Below are positions 1 to 9,975 of a stretch of DNA of 64,000 nucleotides, piece after piece. Below the pieces are notes generated by a model. That model saw nothing but the letters and a program-made list of their open reading frames with translations. It did not search any database and had not been told where the DNA came from. The position numbers were made by a program, and so were the translations under genes. Position 1 is the first letter of the stretch; each line of letters starts with the position of its first letter. This DNA is from Bolinopsis microptera (taxonomy: Eukaryota > Ctenophora > Tentaculata > Lobata > Bolinopsidae), in assembly GCF_026151205.1 (NCBI RefSeq), contig NC_087077.1, positions 8,175,983-8,239,982 on the forward strand, read 5' to 3'.

Positions 1-493
1 ACACACACGCCACTCTCAAGTCTCAACTCTGACGAACATTCGGTACTCCAGGTGGCGTTTAGATGAGAAACCTAATACCCGCACTCTCTTAATGTACTTA
101 CAATATAATATCAGTCACAACGGACTTTAAAATTGTTATAGAAGGTTCTAGAAGGTTGAAGAATGAAACCATGGTACCACCACCGGGACTTCAGTACGTG
201 AGTAGATTATTAATATACTTATGTTCAAAATACCAGTATGTAGGCTCTCAAAATCAGGTTTTATCACTGTCAGTTGTAGTGCAACCGCCGACGAACAGTG
301 AATATATTATGCTTCCTTTAAATTCACAAGTATTTTCAGCGTACCACCAGGAACCTTGAGCAGATAAAAATAATTCAATCTGTAAAAAGGTGGTCACCGT
401 ATCCGCATGACAGTCAAACCTGGCTCAATACAAAAGCAGAAAGTTCTACAAGCACATACTTATCGTTACCGTTTCCTGTAGTAGTAGTGTACA
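1..493. other. upstream region of the lipase gene
   Basis: This AT-rich stretch holds no convincing coding sequence. It contains the heat-shock-element-like motif listed separately and presumably the lipase promoter. No clear TATA box was assigned. Confidence 0.4.
141..163. promoter_or_regulatory. heat-shock-element-like motif
   Basis: Five pentamer units alternate as GAA-gg-TTC-ta-GAA-gg-TTG-aa-GAA, with one mismatch in the fourth unit. This is the classical array bound by HSF1-type trimers. It lies about 330 bp upstream of the lipase ATG on the same side, so stress control of that gene is possible. A chance match in AT-rich DNA cannot be excluded. Confidence 0.4.
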
Positions 494-1675
494 ATGTTGT
501 ACCTAACAATTCTCCTCCTCCTCCCTGCTCTGGCCTCCTGCAAAGTGGATCCGGAGCTCCACATGCCGACACCGGAGATGATCAGGTATATGGGGTACCA
601 GGCAGAGGAGCACTGGGTAACCACACCAGACGGGTACATCCTGGGCATGCACCGCATACCAGCCGGCAAATCCGGAATTCGGACATCCGGACCTAAACCT
701 GTAGTGTTCCTGCAGCACGGACTGACGGACTCCAGTGCCACCTGGGTCATGAACATGCCGAACAACAGTTTGGGTTTCATGATGGCGGACGCAGGGTTTG
801 ATGTGTGGCTAGGGAACGTGAGAGGGAACACTTACTCTACAAACCACACCTCACTTAGCCCTAAAGATGCTAAGTTCTGGGAGTTTACATTCGACGAGTT
901 CGCTGCAATAGACCTGCCGACTATGGTTAACTTCGTTCTGAAACAGACCGGGGTTAAGACCATCTCCTACTTCGGACACTCTCAAGGGACCCTCATTGCT
1001 TTTATTGAGTTCTCCAAGAACCAGGAGTTAGCAGCAAAAATCAACATGTATGGAGCAATGGCCCCAGTTGCTCGTATAACCCACATTGAGGGACTGATAA
1101 AAGGACTGAACCTGATCGAACCACAACTCGAGAAGCTTCTAGCAGTGCTAGGAATCCACGACTTTGCGCCGAGTAACTGGTTTGTAAGGGAACTAGCAGC
1201 ACTACTGTGCCCCCTAGAACAAGCTGTAGTGTGTAGAAACATCATGTTCCTCCTCTGCGGCTACGACCTCTCCAACCTGGACGAAGAGCGCGTTCCCATC
1301 TACATCGCGCACACCCCTGCTGGAACTAGCGTGCGAAACATGCTCCACTGGGCGCAGCTCCTGCGCGACGGACAGCTCCAGAGATACGACTTCGGGAGTC
1401 CTGATGAGAACTTGAAACACTACAACTCCACTACACCTCCTACCTACGATATCACAGGGTTGAATATTCCTACTGCTCTCATTGCTGGTGGGAACGACTT
1501 TCTGGCGGACCCCAGAGACGTGGCGTGGTTAGAGGGACAGCTTAACCCAAAGATTATTGTTGAGAATATCTTCTACGATGATTACAATCATCTTGATTTC
1601 GTTTGGGGGAATGACGCGTATGAGAGGGTTTATAAAACTGCTATTGCTCTTGCCAAGAAATATTCTGGAGTCTAA
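494..1675 (+). CDS. secreted/lysosomal acid-lipase-family protein (AB-hydrolase)
   Basis: A 393-residue single-exon protein of the lysosomal acid lipase/gastric lipase family, which hydrolyses acylglycerols and cholesteryl esters in the lysosome or gut lumen. A hydrophobic signal peptide covers residues 1-15 and ends near LASC. The AB-hydrolase-associated N-terminal part follows (GYQAEEHWVTTPDGYIL), then an oxyanion-side LQHGL motif near 73-77, the nucleophile elbow GHSQGT with Ser163, the acid residue in GGNDFLADP (Asp339 by position), and the catalytic histidine in YNHLDFVWG (His366). Length matches the family (about 390-400). The ATG at 494 is chosen because it gives the signal peptide directly. 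The whole family domain is uninterrupted and no intron is needed. Family assignment is secure. Substrate preference and lysosomal versus secreted destination are inference. Confidence 0.93.
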   Translation: MLYLTILLLLPALASCKVDPELHMPTPEMIRYMGYQAEEHWVTTPDGYILGMHRIPAGKSGIRTSGPKPVVFLQHGLTDSSATWVMNMPNNSLGFMMADAGFDVWLGNVRGNTYSTNHTSLSPKDAKFWEFTFDEFAAIDLPTMVNFVLKQTGVKTISYFGHSQGTLIAFIEFSKNQELAAKINMYGAMAPVARITHIEGLIKGLNLIEPQLEKLLAVLGIHDFAPSNWFVRELAALLCPLEQAVVCRNIMFLLCGYDLSNLDEERVPIYIAHTPAGTSVRNMLHWAQLLRDGQLQRYDFGSPDENLKHYNSTTPPTYDITGLNIPTALIAGGNDFLADPRDVAWLEGQLNPKIIVENIFYDDYNHLDFVWGNDAYERVYKTAIALAKKYSGV

Positions 1676-1844
1676 ATGAAAGTTTCTTGAATTGAGTATT
1701 GATCATGTTGAGTACATTCATAACTGCTAATATGGTGACATTTTCATTAAGTAACAATAATTCTTTAAAGTTATAATTCATGTTTTTTTGGAAAATTTTT
1801 GATTTCAGTAGATTAACCTGTTATTTTACAATTTTAGTAAACCT

Positions 1845-1850
1845 AATAAA
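1845..1850 (+). promoter_or_regulatory. candidate polyadenylation signal of the lipase gene
   Basis: AATAAA lies 170 bp past the lipase stop. A second AATAAA occurs near 1882. Either could serve; neither has been tested. Confidence 0.4.
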
Positions 1851-2858
1851 CAATTAATATTTCACAGACTGTACATTCTTTGCAATAAAAGTGTACAAAA
1901 CCAGCAAAATAGCTAAGAAGTATATATAAGTAAACCATGCAACAAATGTAATATCACCAAATGTATAGCAATTAAAAAGCAACACGAATGAACAAATGAA
2001 GTGACCTGTCCAATTAACCCAATAAAATAGCAGTATTCCTCACAGTCACAAGTCGTATGCACCACACAGGTATTAGTGCTTTTCATGCAACAAGTAAAAC
2101 AAATCCTTTATGTCATGTTTCCAGGTATGTTAGTATGTATACTGTGCACACACAGGTATGTTAGTATGTATACTGTACATCGCCCGCATAATGCTCACAT
2201 AAACTTAACAACAAAAGGTCGGAAGTTATAAGCTTTTTTCACGTCCGTGGTGTATACTATAATACTATATATCAATATTCAATATGCTCCTAATATGGTA
2301 ATAACGGGTACGGTGATGGATTTTCCTAATTTCAATAAACTGTACAATACAAGCCATTTCAGTGGCTGTAAGAAAAATATTGCTCTGTGCCTACCGCTTG
2401 AGGCTTCTGAGTGTTTGCCATTAACTATCTTTGTTCAAAATTGTCCAAATTTTAACGCTGTTTCATTGATTTTAACCACAAACGAATTGATCGACCCGAT
2501 AAAAGGATTTGAAAAAAGTTTCATTTTTTGTCATCACCGGCCGTTATTAAAACTTTAAAACTGGACTGAGAGTACCGATAAATAGCAAGAAATTTAGCAG
2601 GATATATAACAAAGTGAACAAACGTAGCTGAGGTAGCAGGTAAATGTGTACACAACAAACAGGTAGAGTATAATTATACTCCTGCTAAAAGAGACGGTAG
2701 CTACTATTATATAGATAGTAGGGTACTGTATATAAGAGAGTATACATTTGTCACTATTGTATAGGAGGACAGTTATATAGCTGAGGGCTGTATGTGTGCA
2801 GTATGTATAATACTCTGCTGTTATTATAGTACGGTAGGATATGTGTAATAACACGGGT

Positions 2859-2921
2859 ATTACACATTACACATTACTCATTACACATTACTCATTACAC
2901 ATTACACATTACACATTACAC
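2859..2921. repeat. 9-bp minisatellite (ATTACACAT)n
   Basis: About seven consecutive copies of ATTACACAT, some with CTC in place of CAC. Confidence 0.9.
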
Positions 2922-4176
2922 ATGTGCATTGTGCATAGTATGATTTGTACGTGGTCTCAACATCGAGATTATAAGACTAGACGTGAATAAAAAATATATT
3001 GAAATCAGTTGATCGGAAGCTTTAGCTTAACTCTAAAAGCATACACAAGAACAAAAGTGGATTAATCAAGCAAAAGATGGAAGAGTACGTACCGAGCTTG
3101 TTGAACAATAAAACAGTAACGAAAATATTGCTTGCACTGCATGTTACTCACCACAGGCTGAACAATTGAATTTAACTGTGCTTAATAACAAACTAAAGTG
3201 CACAGATAAGGAATTAATAAAGAAAACGTATTCACAGTGTACTACATTTTAAGAAAACTGTGTACAATTATAAGACTTGGATTTGATAGAATTGGATTTG
3301 ATAGTGCTTGATAACATAATACTATAATAGATAGCGTGCTACGATAAGAAACGACACCGCAAACTTCGACAACGATCTAGATCTCAAGCTTTGTGTAATT
3401 TGCGTGATCAAAATACTTGTACTATACTACATACGTTATATCAGTTATCACGTATATACTACTACATGTCGCGTACAATAAAATGTATTTAGCGAACAAG
3501 GAGCAGCTCTAGAAAAGCTGCAGATACTGAGAGTAATTATCGTACTCTAACATAACAGCACATACTGTATCCTTGTATCAGACTTACGGAAGCCTTGCAA
3601 GGTCGCCGGGGAGGAACGTGAACTAGCAATATATACTGTGAGGCTGTGTGTGGAGAGTCGTAGCCATAGTGATTAATTATCACCGTTATGTAATATGTAT
3701 GAAGGAGTGTAGTGATTCGTGTAATAGAGTAATAGCAGTAACTCAATAATCCGGTAATATTGAATTACAGTAAATATCATTCTTGCCACTGCTACTTTTA
3801 ACTTTATAAACTGTACATGGCTAATACTTAATGATAATGAGTAAACGTTGTTAAGCTACAATTTAATGGACAGTGTCGATTGGTGGATTATTTTGCAGCC
3901 TACCTGAATAATTTATTAATCGTGCTATTCATATTATTAAGATATTAAATCTACTTGTGACATTGAGAGATGCAAATAGCAAGAATAGAATGGTGCATAT
4001 TTATAGTTATACTCATTCGAAGGCCAAAAAATGCCACGAAGGCAAAAATTAGAGGCAAAAACAAAAAAAAAAGGCAAAAAATACCTTGGCCTTTATGATT
4101 TGTCGAAAAAAACGGGCAATCAATATTAACTTCATGGTAAATTAATTGTTCATTGATTTATATAAAATCAATGAAT

Positions 4177-5270
4177 GTTTGATTGTTTGATTGTTTAATT
4201 GTTTAATTGTTTAATTGTTTAATTGTTTAATTGTTTAATTTTTTAATTGTTTGATTTTTTAATTGTTTAATTTTGTTTATTTGTTTAATTGTTTAATTGT
4301 TTAATTGTTTAATTGTTTAATTGTTTAATTGTTTAATTGTTTAATTGTTTAATTGTTTAATTGTTTAATTGTTTAATTGTTTAATTGTTTAATTGTTTAA
4401 TTGTTTAATTGTTTAATTGTTTAATTGTTTAATTGTTTGATTGTTTGATTGTTTGATTGTTTGATTGTTTGATTGTTTGATTGTTTGATTGTTTGATTGT
4501 TTGATTGTTTGATTGTTTGATTGTTTGATTGTTTGATTGTTTGATTGTTTGATTGTTTGATTGTTTGATTGTTTGATTGTTTGATTGTTTGATTGTTTGA
4601 TTGTTTAATTGTTTAATTGTTTAATTGTTTAATTGTTTAATTGTTTAATTGTTTAATTGTTTAATTGTTTAATTGTTTAATTGTTTATTGTTTAATTGTT
4701 TAATTGTTTAATTGTTTAATTGTTTAATTGTTTAATTGTTTAATTGTTTAATTGTTTAATTGTTTAATTGTTTAATTGTTTAATTGTTTAATTGTTTAAT
4801 TGTTTAATTGTTTAATTGTTTAATTGTTTAATTGTTTAATTGTTTAATTGTTTAATTGTTTAATTGTTTAATTGTTTAATTGTTTAATTGTTTAATTGTT
4901 TAATTGTTTAATTGTTTAATTGTTTAATTGTTTAATTGTTTAATTGTTTAATTGTTTAATTGTTTAATTGTTTAATTGTTTAATTGTTTAATTGTTTAAT
5001 TGTTTAATTGTTTAATTGTTTAATTGTTTAATTGTTTAATTGTTTAATTGTTTAATTGTTTAATTGTTTAATTGTTTAATTGTTTAATTGTTTAATTGTT
5101 TAATTGTTTAATTGTTTAATTGTTTAATTGTTTAATTGTTTAATTGTTTAATTGTTTAATTGTTTAATTGTTTAATTGTTTAATTGTTTAATTGTTTAAC
5201 TGTTTAACTGTTTAACTGTTTAATTGTTTAATTGTTTAATTGTTTAATTGTTTAATTGTTTAATTGTTTA
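4177..5270. repeat. 8-bp tandem array (TTTAATTG)n, about 1.1 kb
   Basis: Roughly 135 consecutive copies of an octamer. The main unit is TTTAATTG. A homogeneous internal block around 4435-4600 is TTTGATTG, and three adjacent units near 5195-5222 are TTTAACTG. Blocks of identical variants point to local expansion of mutated units, as expected from replication slippage. Confidence 0.97.
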
Positions 5271-6075
5271 TATTTAAATCGAGTTTCCATTATTGCATCC
5301 AATGAACAATGAATTGAAGACAAAACAAATTTGTTTTATTCAATGTACAAAACAACAATTTCAAATTTCCATCGATACGACGATACGAACTACAAAGCAC
5401 ACTCCCAAAATTCCGCGCATTGCAGTAAACATTTTAAAGCTTTACGTAGTACGTACCCAAAATTCAATTTTTCGTACTTATGAGTGTAGACTGTAGAGTC
5501 CCTTGCTGTTTTTACCTGGCCTAGAGTACGTACGGTTTTGTTAATTTAAAAAAGTCAAACCTTTATACTAATTATTCAAAAATAGTACAAATTTCAAAAT
5601 TGGCTCGAGCAACTCTGACTGTGTGTTTAATTCAGACATTGGTTTTGTTTAAATTAATTACATATCTGTTACCATTTGGTTTGTAACCGTTTCTAAGGAT
5701 AAATTTACATTTCCGATAACTCACTCAATGTCTGGCCGGACTAGTGACTCAAAATGGCGAAATAATTTTATCACCGCCCATATTTAATTTTTACAGCTAC
5801 TATTCAGAATAGTCTCTGTGTCATTGGGAAGGCACTACATTTGGAGAGGCGATGTAAATTATGTTTTTCATTCGTATAACGTCTAACCAATACCTAGAAC
5901 TGAATAAGAAATCTGTTCAAATGCAGTACAGAGCTCAGAAATAATTGCAAGGCACTCATTTCTAAGAGGTAGCTCGGTCCATCTCAGTATAACACTTTAA
6001 AAATATTTGTCAAACTAAAATATGCTACCTGGACTCTAGTTTAAAATTAATACGTACTGAAATAATCTGAAATTA
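5271..6075. other. intergenic stretch upstream of the first crystallin/aerolysin-type gene
   Basis: AT-rich sequence with no supported gene. A weak echo of the promoter motif below (a CTCATTTCTAAGAGG-like word) occurs near 5955-5970. Confidence 0.35.
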
Positions 6076-6145
6076 AGCGCCCTCATTTCCAAGAGGTTGC
6101 TCTATTAATTGGTAGTCTGGTCGTTCACAGTCAAACCCATTAGAC
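6076..6145 (+). promoter_or_regulatory. conserved promoter/5' leader block shared by long-form genes
   Basis: The stretch from CATTTCCAAGAGGTTGCTC through the start codon is nearly identical to the reverse complement of 11507-11576, which precedes the gene copy at 9976-11506. A more diverged version precedes the copy starting at 15497. Conservation outside the reading frame suggests either recent duplication or retained regulatory function. Confidence 0.5.
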
Positions 6146-7927
6146 ATGTTTGTAACTACTGCCGCAAATTTACTTGCTCTCTTCGTAGTAGGAGTCTTTG
6201 CCACTGATGAACCCTTGACAACAGCACAAAGGGGTGTTCCGGTACCCTTTGAAACATCGTGCGTCTTGACAGTAGTAGGGACTAGCTCCAATGTCTATAG
6301 TGGCGACGTAATATTTCTCAAAGGGAACCAAGAATTAGTTTTGTTTGGATTACATCCTGAATGGGAAGGTGGCAGCTTGGCTGTCAAAAACGGTGTCTTC
6401 AAACGGGGAAAGAAGCAGTGGGATTTCCAGTGGGTGGCCATGACTTACCCTAGTGGAAAAGGCCGAGAGCGGGAGTACACATTTGAGTTCCAGGCCAATG
6501 AGTTAGTCATGAAATGTCAAGGAAAGGCTATGATCTCCATTCTCTACAATGAGCTAACAACGGACCCTGAGGGATTTTTGAATGATATAGATACTGTCAA
6601 GTTCAAGCCAGGAGACTCTAATCTTAAGTTCACTAAGTCATGTTCAGTGTCCACTGAACGTAAAGCCTTACCAAAGCTAATCATGTACGACAACTCTAAC
6701 CAAGGAGGAACTGCCGTTACAATTATTGGCCCAATTGATAACTTGATTGATATAAATTTCAACGATAGGACCGGCAGCGTTTGGGCAGTCACTGGAGATT
6801 GGGAACTTTACAGAGAGACCGCATACAGGGGTGATAGGTTCTTCGTGGAGGAAGGTCAGAAGCTAAACGCAAGAAACAGCAACAGTTATTCCTCAGCAAG
6901 ACCTATAAATTGCCGCTACATCTCCGATCCTACGACAGCCAAATTACGTGTCTCTACAAGTTCCCATCTTCAGTATGGAACGACGGAGTACCTGACCCCA
7001 CAGAAAGATTTAGGAGCAAATATGAGAAATAAGATAACTTCTATGGTTGCCGACAAAGGAGACTGGGAAATGTATGAGTGGACAGGCTACCAAGGTACCA
7101 GATTAGTGATAAAAGAAGGAGAAAAGATCGAACACACTGGTGATCATGGATTCGATAACAAAGTCAGTTCTCTGAGACCAATCTGTGAGACATATAAAGG
7201 AAAGGAAAAGTGCGCACTGTCAAAAATCGAAGTATTGGACAAGGAAGGAGACTTAGAGCCGAGATACACTGGAACTGAAATCATCGGCTCTCAATCCAGT
7301 GGATCCTGTTACGGACCAGCCTCACACGAGATCGAAATTACGCAGATAAATGCTGTGGAGGAATCAGTAAGTCTCGAAATTTCTAAAGAAGATGAAGTGA
7401 ACTGGGACGTAACAGTGTCTGCGTCAGTATCCGTTGATGTAGGATTCATGGGAACTGGAACATCTTTTTCAGCGGGTTTTTCCTATGGAGCTGGCGGAGC
7501 TATTACTATCGGCAGCTCTAAAACAACTGAAACCACAACTGTCAGCGAAAAAGAACATGGGCAGGTCACGGAATTTCCAGTGCCGGGTGCAGGGATCGTC
7601 TTCGGTATTGTGGACAGGTATGAGATTGACCAGTCAGATATACCGGTGAAGATGCACATGACATGTCCGGACGGGCATAACAAAACAGTGGACTCATCCA
7701 TTGCGATGAAACAAGTCTCCTTCGGAGCTGCTCACTTCTGGTCACTAACAGGACAGTTCACTAAAGAAGCGTGCAAAGCAGACAGGGACCTCCCAGATTG
7801 CGTTGAAAATGTGAGAAAGAACTTTTCAAATTTCTTTGGACAGAAAGCAGAGATTGAAGATGCGTTTGAGGAATGTTTTGCCAATGGTAAGGGAGAATTT
7901 AAACGTATGAAAAGAGTTCGAGTTTAA
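6146..7927 (+). CDS. secreted beta/gamma-crystallin-aerolysin-like protein, long form
   Basis: A 593-residue intact single-exon gene. Residues 1-19 form a signal peptide. Residues 25-175 are an unassigned, probably beta-rich domain with two cysteines. Residues 176-262 and about 265-350 are two beta/gamma-crystallin domains, visible from Greek-key words such as LYRETAYRGDRF and MYEWTGYQGTRL. From about 360 to 520 the chain shows alternating-polarity, Ser/Thr/Gly-rich beta strands typical of the aerolysin superfamily, including a glycine-rich segment like a membrane-insertion hairpin. The last 70 residues hold paired cysteines. Frog beta/gamma-CAT is a known protein with this crystallin plus aerolysin architecture. 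A pore-forming or vesicle-acting defence role is inferred by family only. Six related copies lie within 26 kb. The ATG is fixed by the signal peptide and by identical starts in its paralogues. Confidence 0.85.
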   Translation: MFVTTAANLLALFVVGVFATDEPLTTAQRGVPVPFETSCVLTVVGTSSNVYSGDVIFLKGNQELVLFGLHPEWEGGSLAVKNGVFKRGKKQWDFQWVAMTYPSGKGREREYTFEFQANELVMKCQGKAMISILYNELTTDPEGFLNDIDTVKFKPGDSNLKFTKSCSVSTERKALPKLIMYDNSNQGGTAVTIIGPIDNLIDINFNDRTGSVWAVTGDWELYRETAYRGDRFFVEEGQKLNARNSNSYSSARPINCRYISDPTTAKLRVSTSSHLQYGTTEYLTPQKDLGANMRNKITSMVADKGDWEMYEWTGYQGTRLVIKEGEKIEHTGDHGFDNKVSSLRPICETYKGKEKCALSKIEVLDKEGDLEPRYTGTEIIGSQSSGSCYGPASHEIEITQINAVEESVSLEISKEDEVNWDVTVSASVSVDVGFMGTGTSFSAGFSYGAGGAITIGSSKTTETTTVSEKEHGQVTEFPVPGAGIVFGIVDRYEIDQSDIPVKMHMTCPDGHNKTVDSSIAMKQVSFGAAHFWSLTGQFTKEACKADRDLPDCVENVRKNFSNFFGQKAEIEDAFEECFANGKGEFKRMKRVRV

Positions 7928-8171
7928 CTGGTTCGCAAAGGACACTGCCTTTAGTTTAAAAAATCTGTGATGCTTTTTTGTCATGTAGGTTATTAAATTT
8001 AAATATTTTGTTGGACATGAACTGTAAAAACTAAGTTTTGGTAAAATTGTTTTAGTTAGCAGAACTGTATTGTCTAATGTCTATTCATTGTTTGGAAATT
8101 AACAATAGGTTTCAGCTTCCGAAACCTGTGTGATCAAACTCTATTTAGTGCTCAAGTAAACCACTAACAGT
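7928..8171 (+). other. 3' flank of the long-form gene
   Basis: AT-rich sequence resembling the 3' flanks of the copies ending at 25812 and 29236 (shared words such as ACATGAACT and TGTATTGTCTAATGTC). It is probably the 3' UTR. Confidence 0.45.
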
Positions 8172-8489
8172 AACTAACAAGGATCGAATAGGAAACATTT
8201 TCGCAAATGACTTTAACACTTATCCAGCAAAATATCATCTCTGTAACGAAAATATTGAACCACCTCCGCGTCAAAATGTTTATTTTATCAAATACGAGTA
8301 ACGATGAATATACTTAGTCCTCCTCGTTTGAACTAACAAGGATCGAATAGGAAACATTTTCGCAAATGACTTAAACACTTATCAAGCAAAATGTCATCTC
8401 TGTAACGAAAATATTGAACCACCTCCGCGTCAAAATGTTTATTTTATCAAATACGAGTAACGATGAATATACTTAGTCCTCCTCGTTTG
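8172..8489. repeat. 159-bp direct tandem duplication
   Basis: Two nearly identical copies, 8172-8330 and 8331-8489, starting AACTAACAAGGATCG. They differ at only a few bases. The unit contains no recognised signal. Confidence 0.93.
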
Positions 8490-8885
8490 AACTTTATGAT
8501 CAGAGGGAAAATTTAAGTGCGGTGTAAGTGCGGTATAAATATACATATTTGTGAAATCGCACTTATGGGTACGTCACATATTCATCGGAAATTGGAATCA
8601 ACACCATTCTAGTAGTGATAGAAACACTTTTAAATGCTTTAAGAGGAGGAGGGGCCGCAAAAAAGGGGGAACCAACAAGGGGGCGCTGTGGGGGAGGGGG
8701 CGGCAATAAGGTTCAATAGCAATAGAAATTCGTAACTGTTTTTACTGCTAATTGGGGCTAAATCCAACGGCCAAAATGAAGTTTTTAATTTTTTTAATTC
8801 AATTCCTATAACTTTTTACCTAACCAAATCAATGCTATGTTTTATAATCTGTAATTTTTTAAATAATCTGTTTTTCATACAAGTG
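8490..8885. other. spacer with a G-rich patch
   Basis: No gene is supported. The patch at 8643-8710 (GGGGGCGC-type words) resembles parts of the CAGTGGCGTAACG-ended elements at 23820-24427 and 39487-39588, and may be a decayed fragment of one. Confidence 0.35.
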
Positions 8886-9404
8886 AAGACATATAAAGGA
8901 AAGGAAAAGTGCGCACTGTCAAAAATCGAAGTATTGGACAAGGAAGGAGACTTAGAGCCGAGATACACTGGAACTGAAATCATCGGCTCACAATCCAGTG
9001 GATCCTGTTACGGACCAGCCTCACACGAGATCGAAATTACGCAGATAAATTCTGTGGAGGAATCAGTAAGTCTCGAAATTTCTAAAGAAGATGAAGTGAA
9101 CTGGGACGTAACAGTGTCTGCGTCAGTATCCGTTGATGTAGGATTCATGGGAACTGGAACATCTTTTTCAGCGGGTTTTTCCTATGGAGCTGGTGGAGCT
9201 ATTACTATCGGCAGCTCTAAAACAACAGAAAACACAACTGTCAGCGAAAAAGAACATGGGCAGGTCACGGAATTTCCAGTGCCGGGTGCAGGGATCGTCT
9301 TCGGTATTGTGGACAGATATGAGATTGACCAGTCAGATATACCGGTGAAGATGCACATGACATGTCCGGACGGGCATAGCAAAACAGTGGACTCATCCAT
9401 TGCG
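8886..9404 (+). pseudogene. fragment of a crystallin/aerolysin-type gene (aerolysin-like segment only)
   Basis: This 519-bp block is nearly identical to 7190-7708 of the neighbouring gene. It begins at the linker after the second crystallin domain and stops abruptly within the aerolysin-like region. The reading frame stays open and runs on into unrelated residues to a stop at 9479. There is no signal peptide, crystallin domain or C-terminal tail. A frame opening upstream at 8832 supplies an ATG but an unrelated N-terminus. It looks like a recent partial duplication rather than a working gene. Use as a donor for gene conversion is possible. Confidence 0.85.
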
Positions 9405-9975
9405 TCCAGGCCAATAACTAGCAGGCCATATATCATATACAATAAATGTACTACCAATACAATAAATGTTCAGTATTGATCTAAGGTGTTTTCTATGGCA
9501 AATGTCTAGTTTTTCTAGTGACTTTGCAGTAGGACACCAACTACTGCAATTGTACATGATGATTGATACAATTTAGGCTTCGTATACTGCTATCTTTCTG
9601 GTAACGGAGATATTCTGCTGAGACCAGATCTTGGTGAACTTATAGAAGGCATTGTTCCCAGCAATGCATCGAGCAGCTATATCACTTTCTCTACACAACA
9701 ATGACCCAAGAATCTTACTCTTCCGCCAATCTTCATTTCCACGTAACATGGTATCATCACGACCAGGGATTGTTTCCCCAACAGGAGCGAGGAAACATTC
9801 AATAGACCAAAGAGATATTGCTAACTAAAATACGTTTACCAAAAGTTAAAATCTACAAGTTATGTTCATGAAAATATTATATTTCAATTTCAAATATTCT
9901 TGATTCAATGACAAAGAAAATTTAAACGAATGAAATACCCATTTTAAAATCAAGACAGTATCCTTTGTGATTAGG
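9405..9975. other. spacer between a gene fragment and an inverted gene copy
   Basis: No gene or clear repeat was recognised. The segment changes abruptly from gene-derived to unrelated sequence at 9405. Confidence 0.35.

Larger units (their letters stand above)
1676..4176. other. AT-rich intergenic stretch
   Basis: No gene is supported. It contains a two-copy direct repeat (2122-2145 and 2153-2176), a 9-bp minisatellite at 2859-2921 and a run of GGCAAAAA-like words around 4020-4090. A 103-codon open frame at 2247-2558 has no recognisable domain and no supporting context. Confidence 0.5.

Noticed and set aside
2247-2558. 103-codon open frame
   Set aside because: No domain, no homologous copy, poor start context and AT-rich surroundings.
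2859-2921. CRISPR-like array
   Set aside because: Nine-bp head-to-tail repeats without spacers in a eukaryotic genome; a plain minisatellite.
8832-9479. A functional short aerolysin-only gene
   Set aside because: Upstream residues are unrelated to any signal peptide, the family sequence stops abruptly at 9404, and the C-terminal tail is missing.
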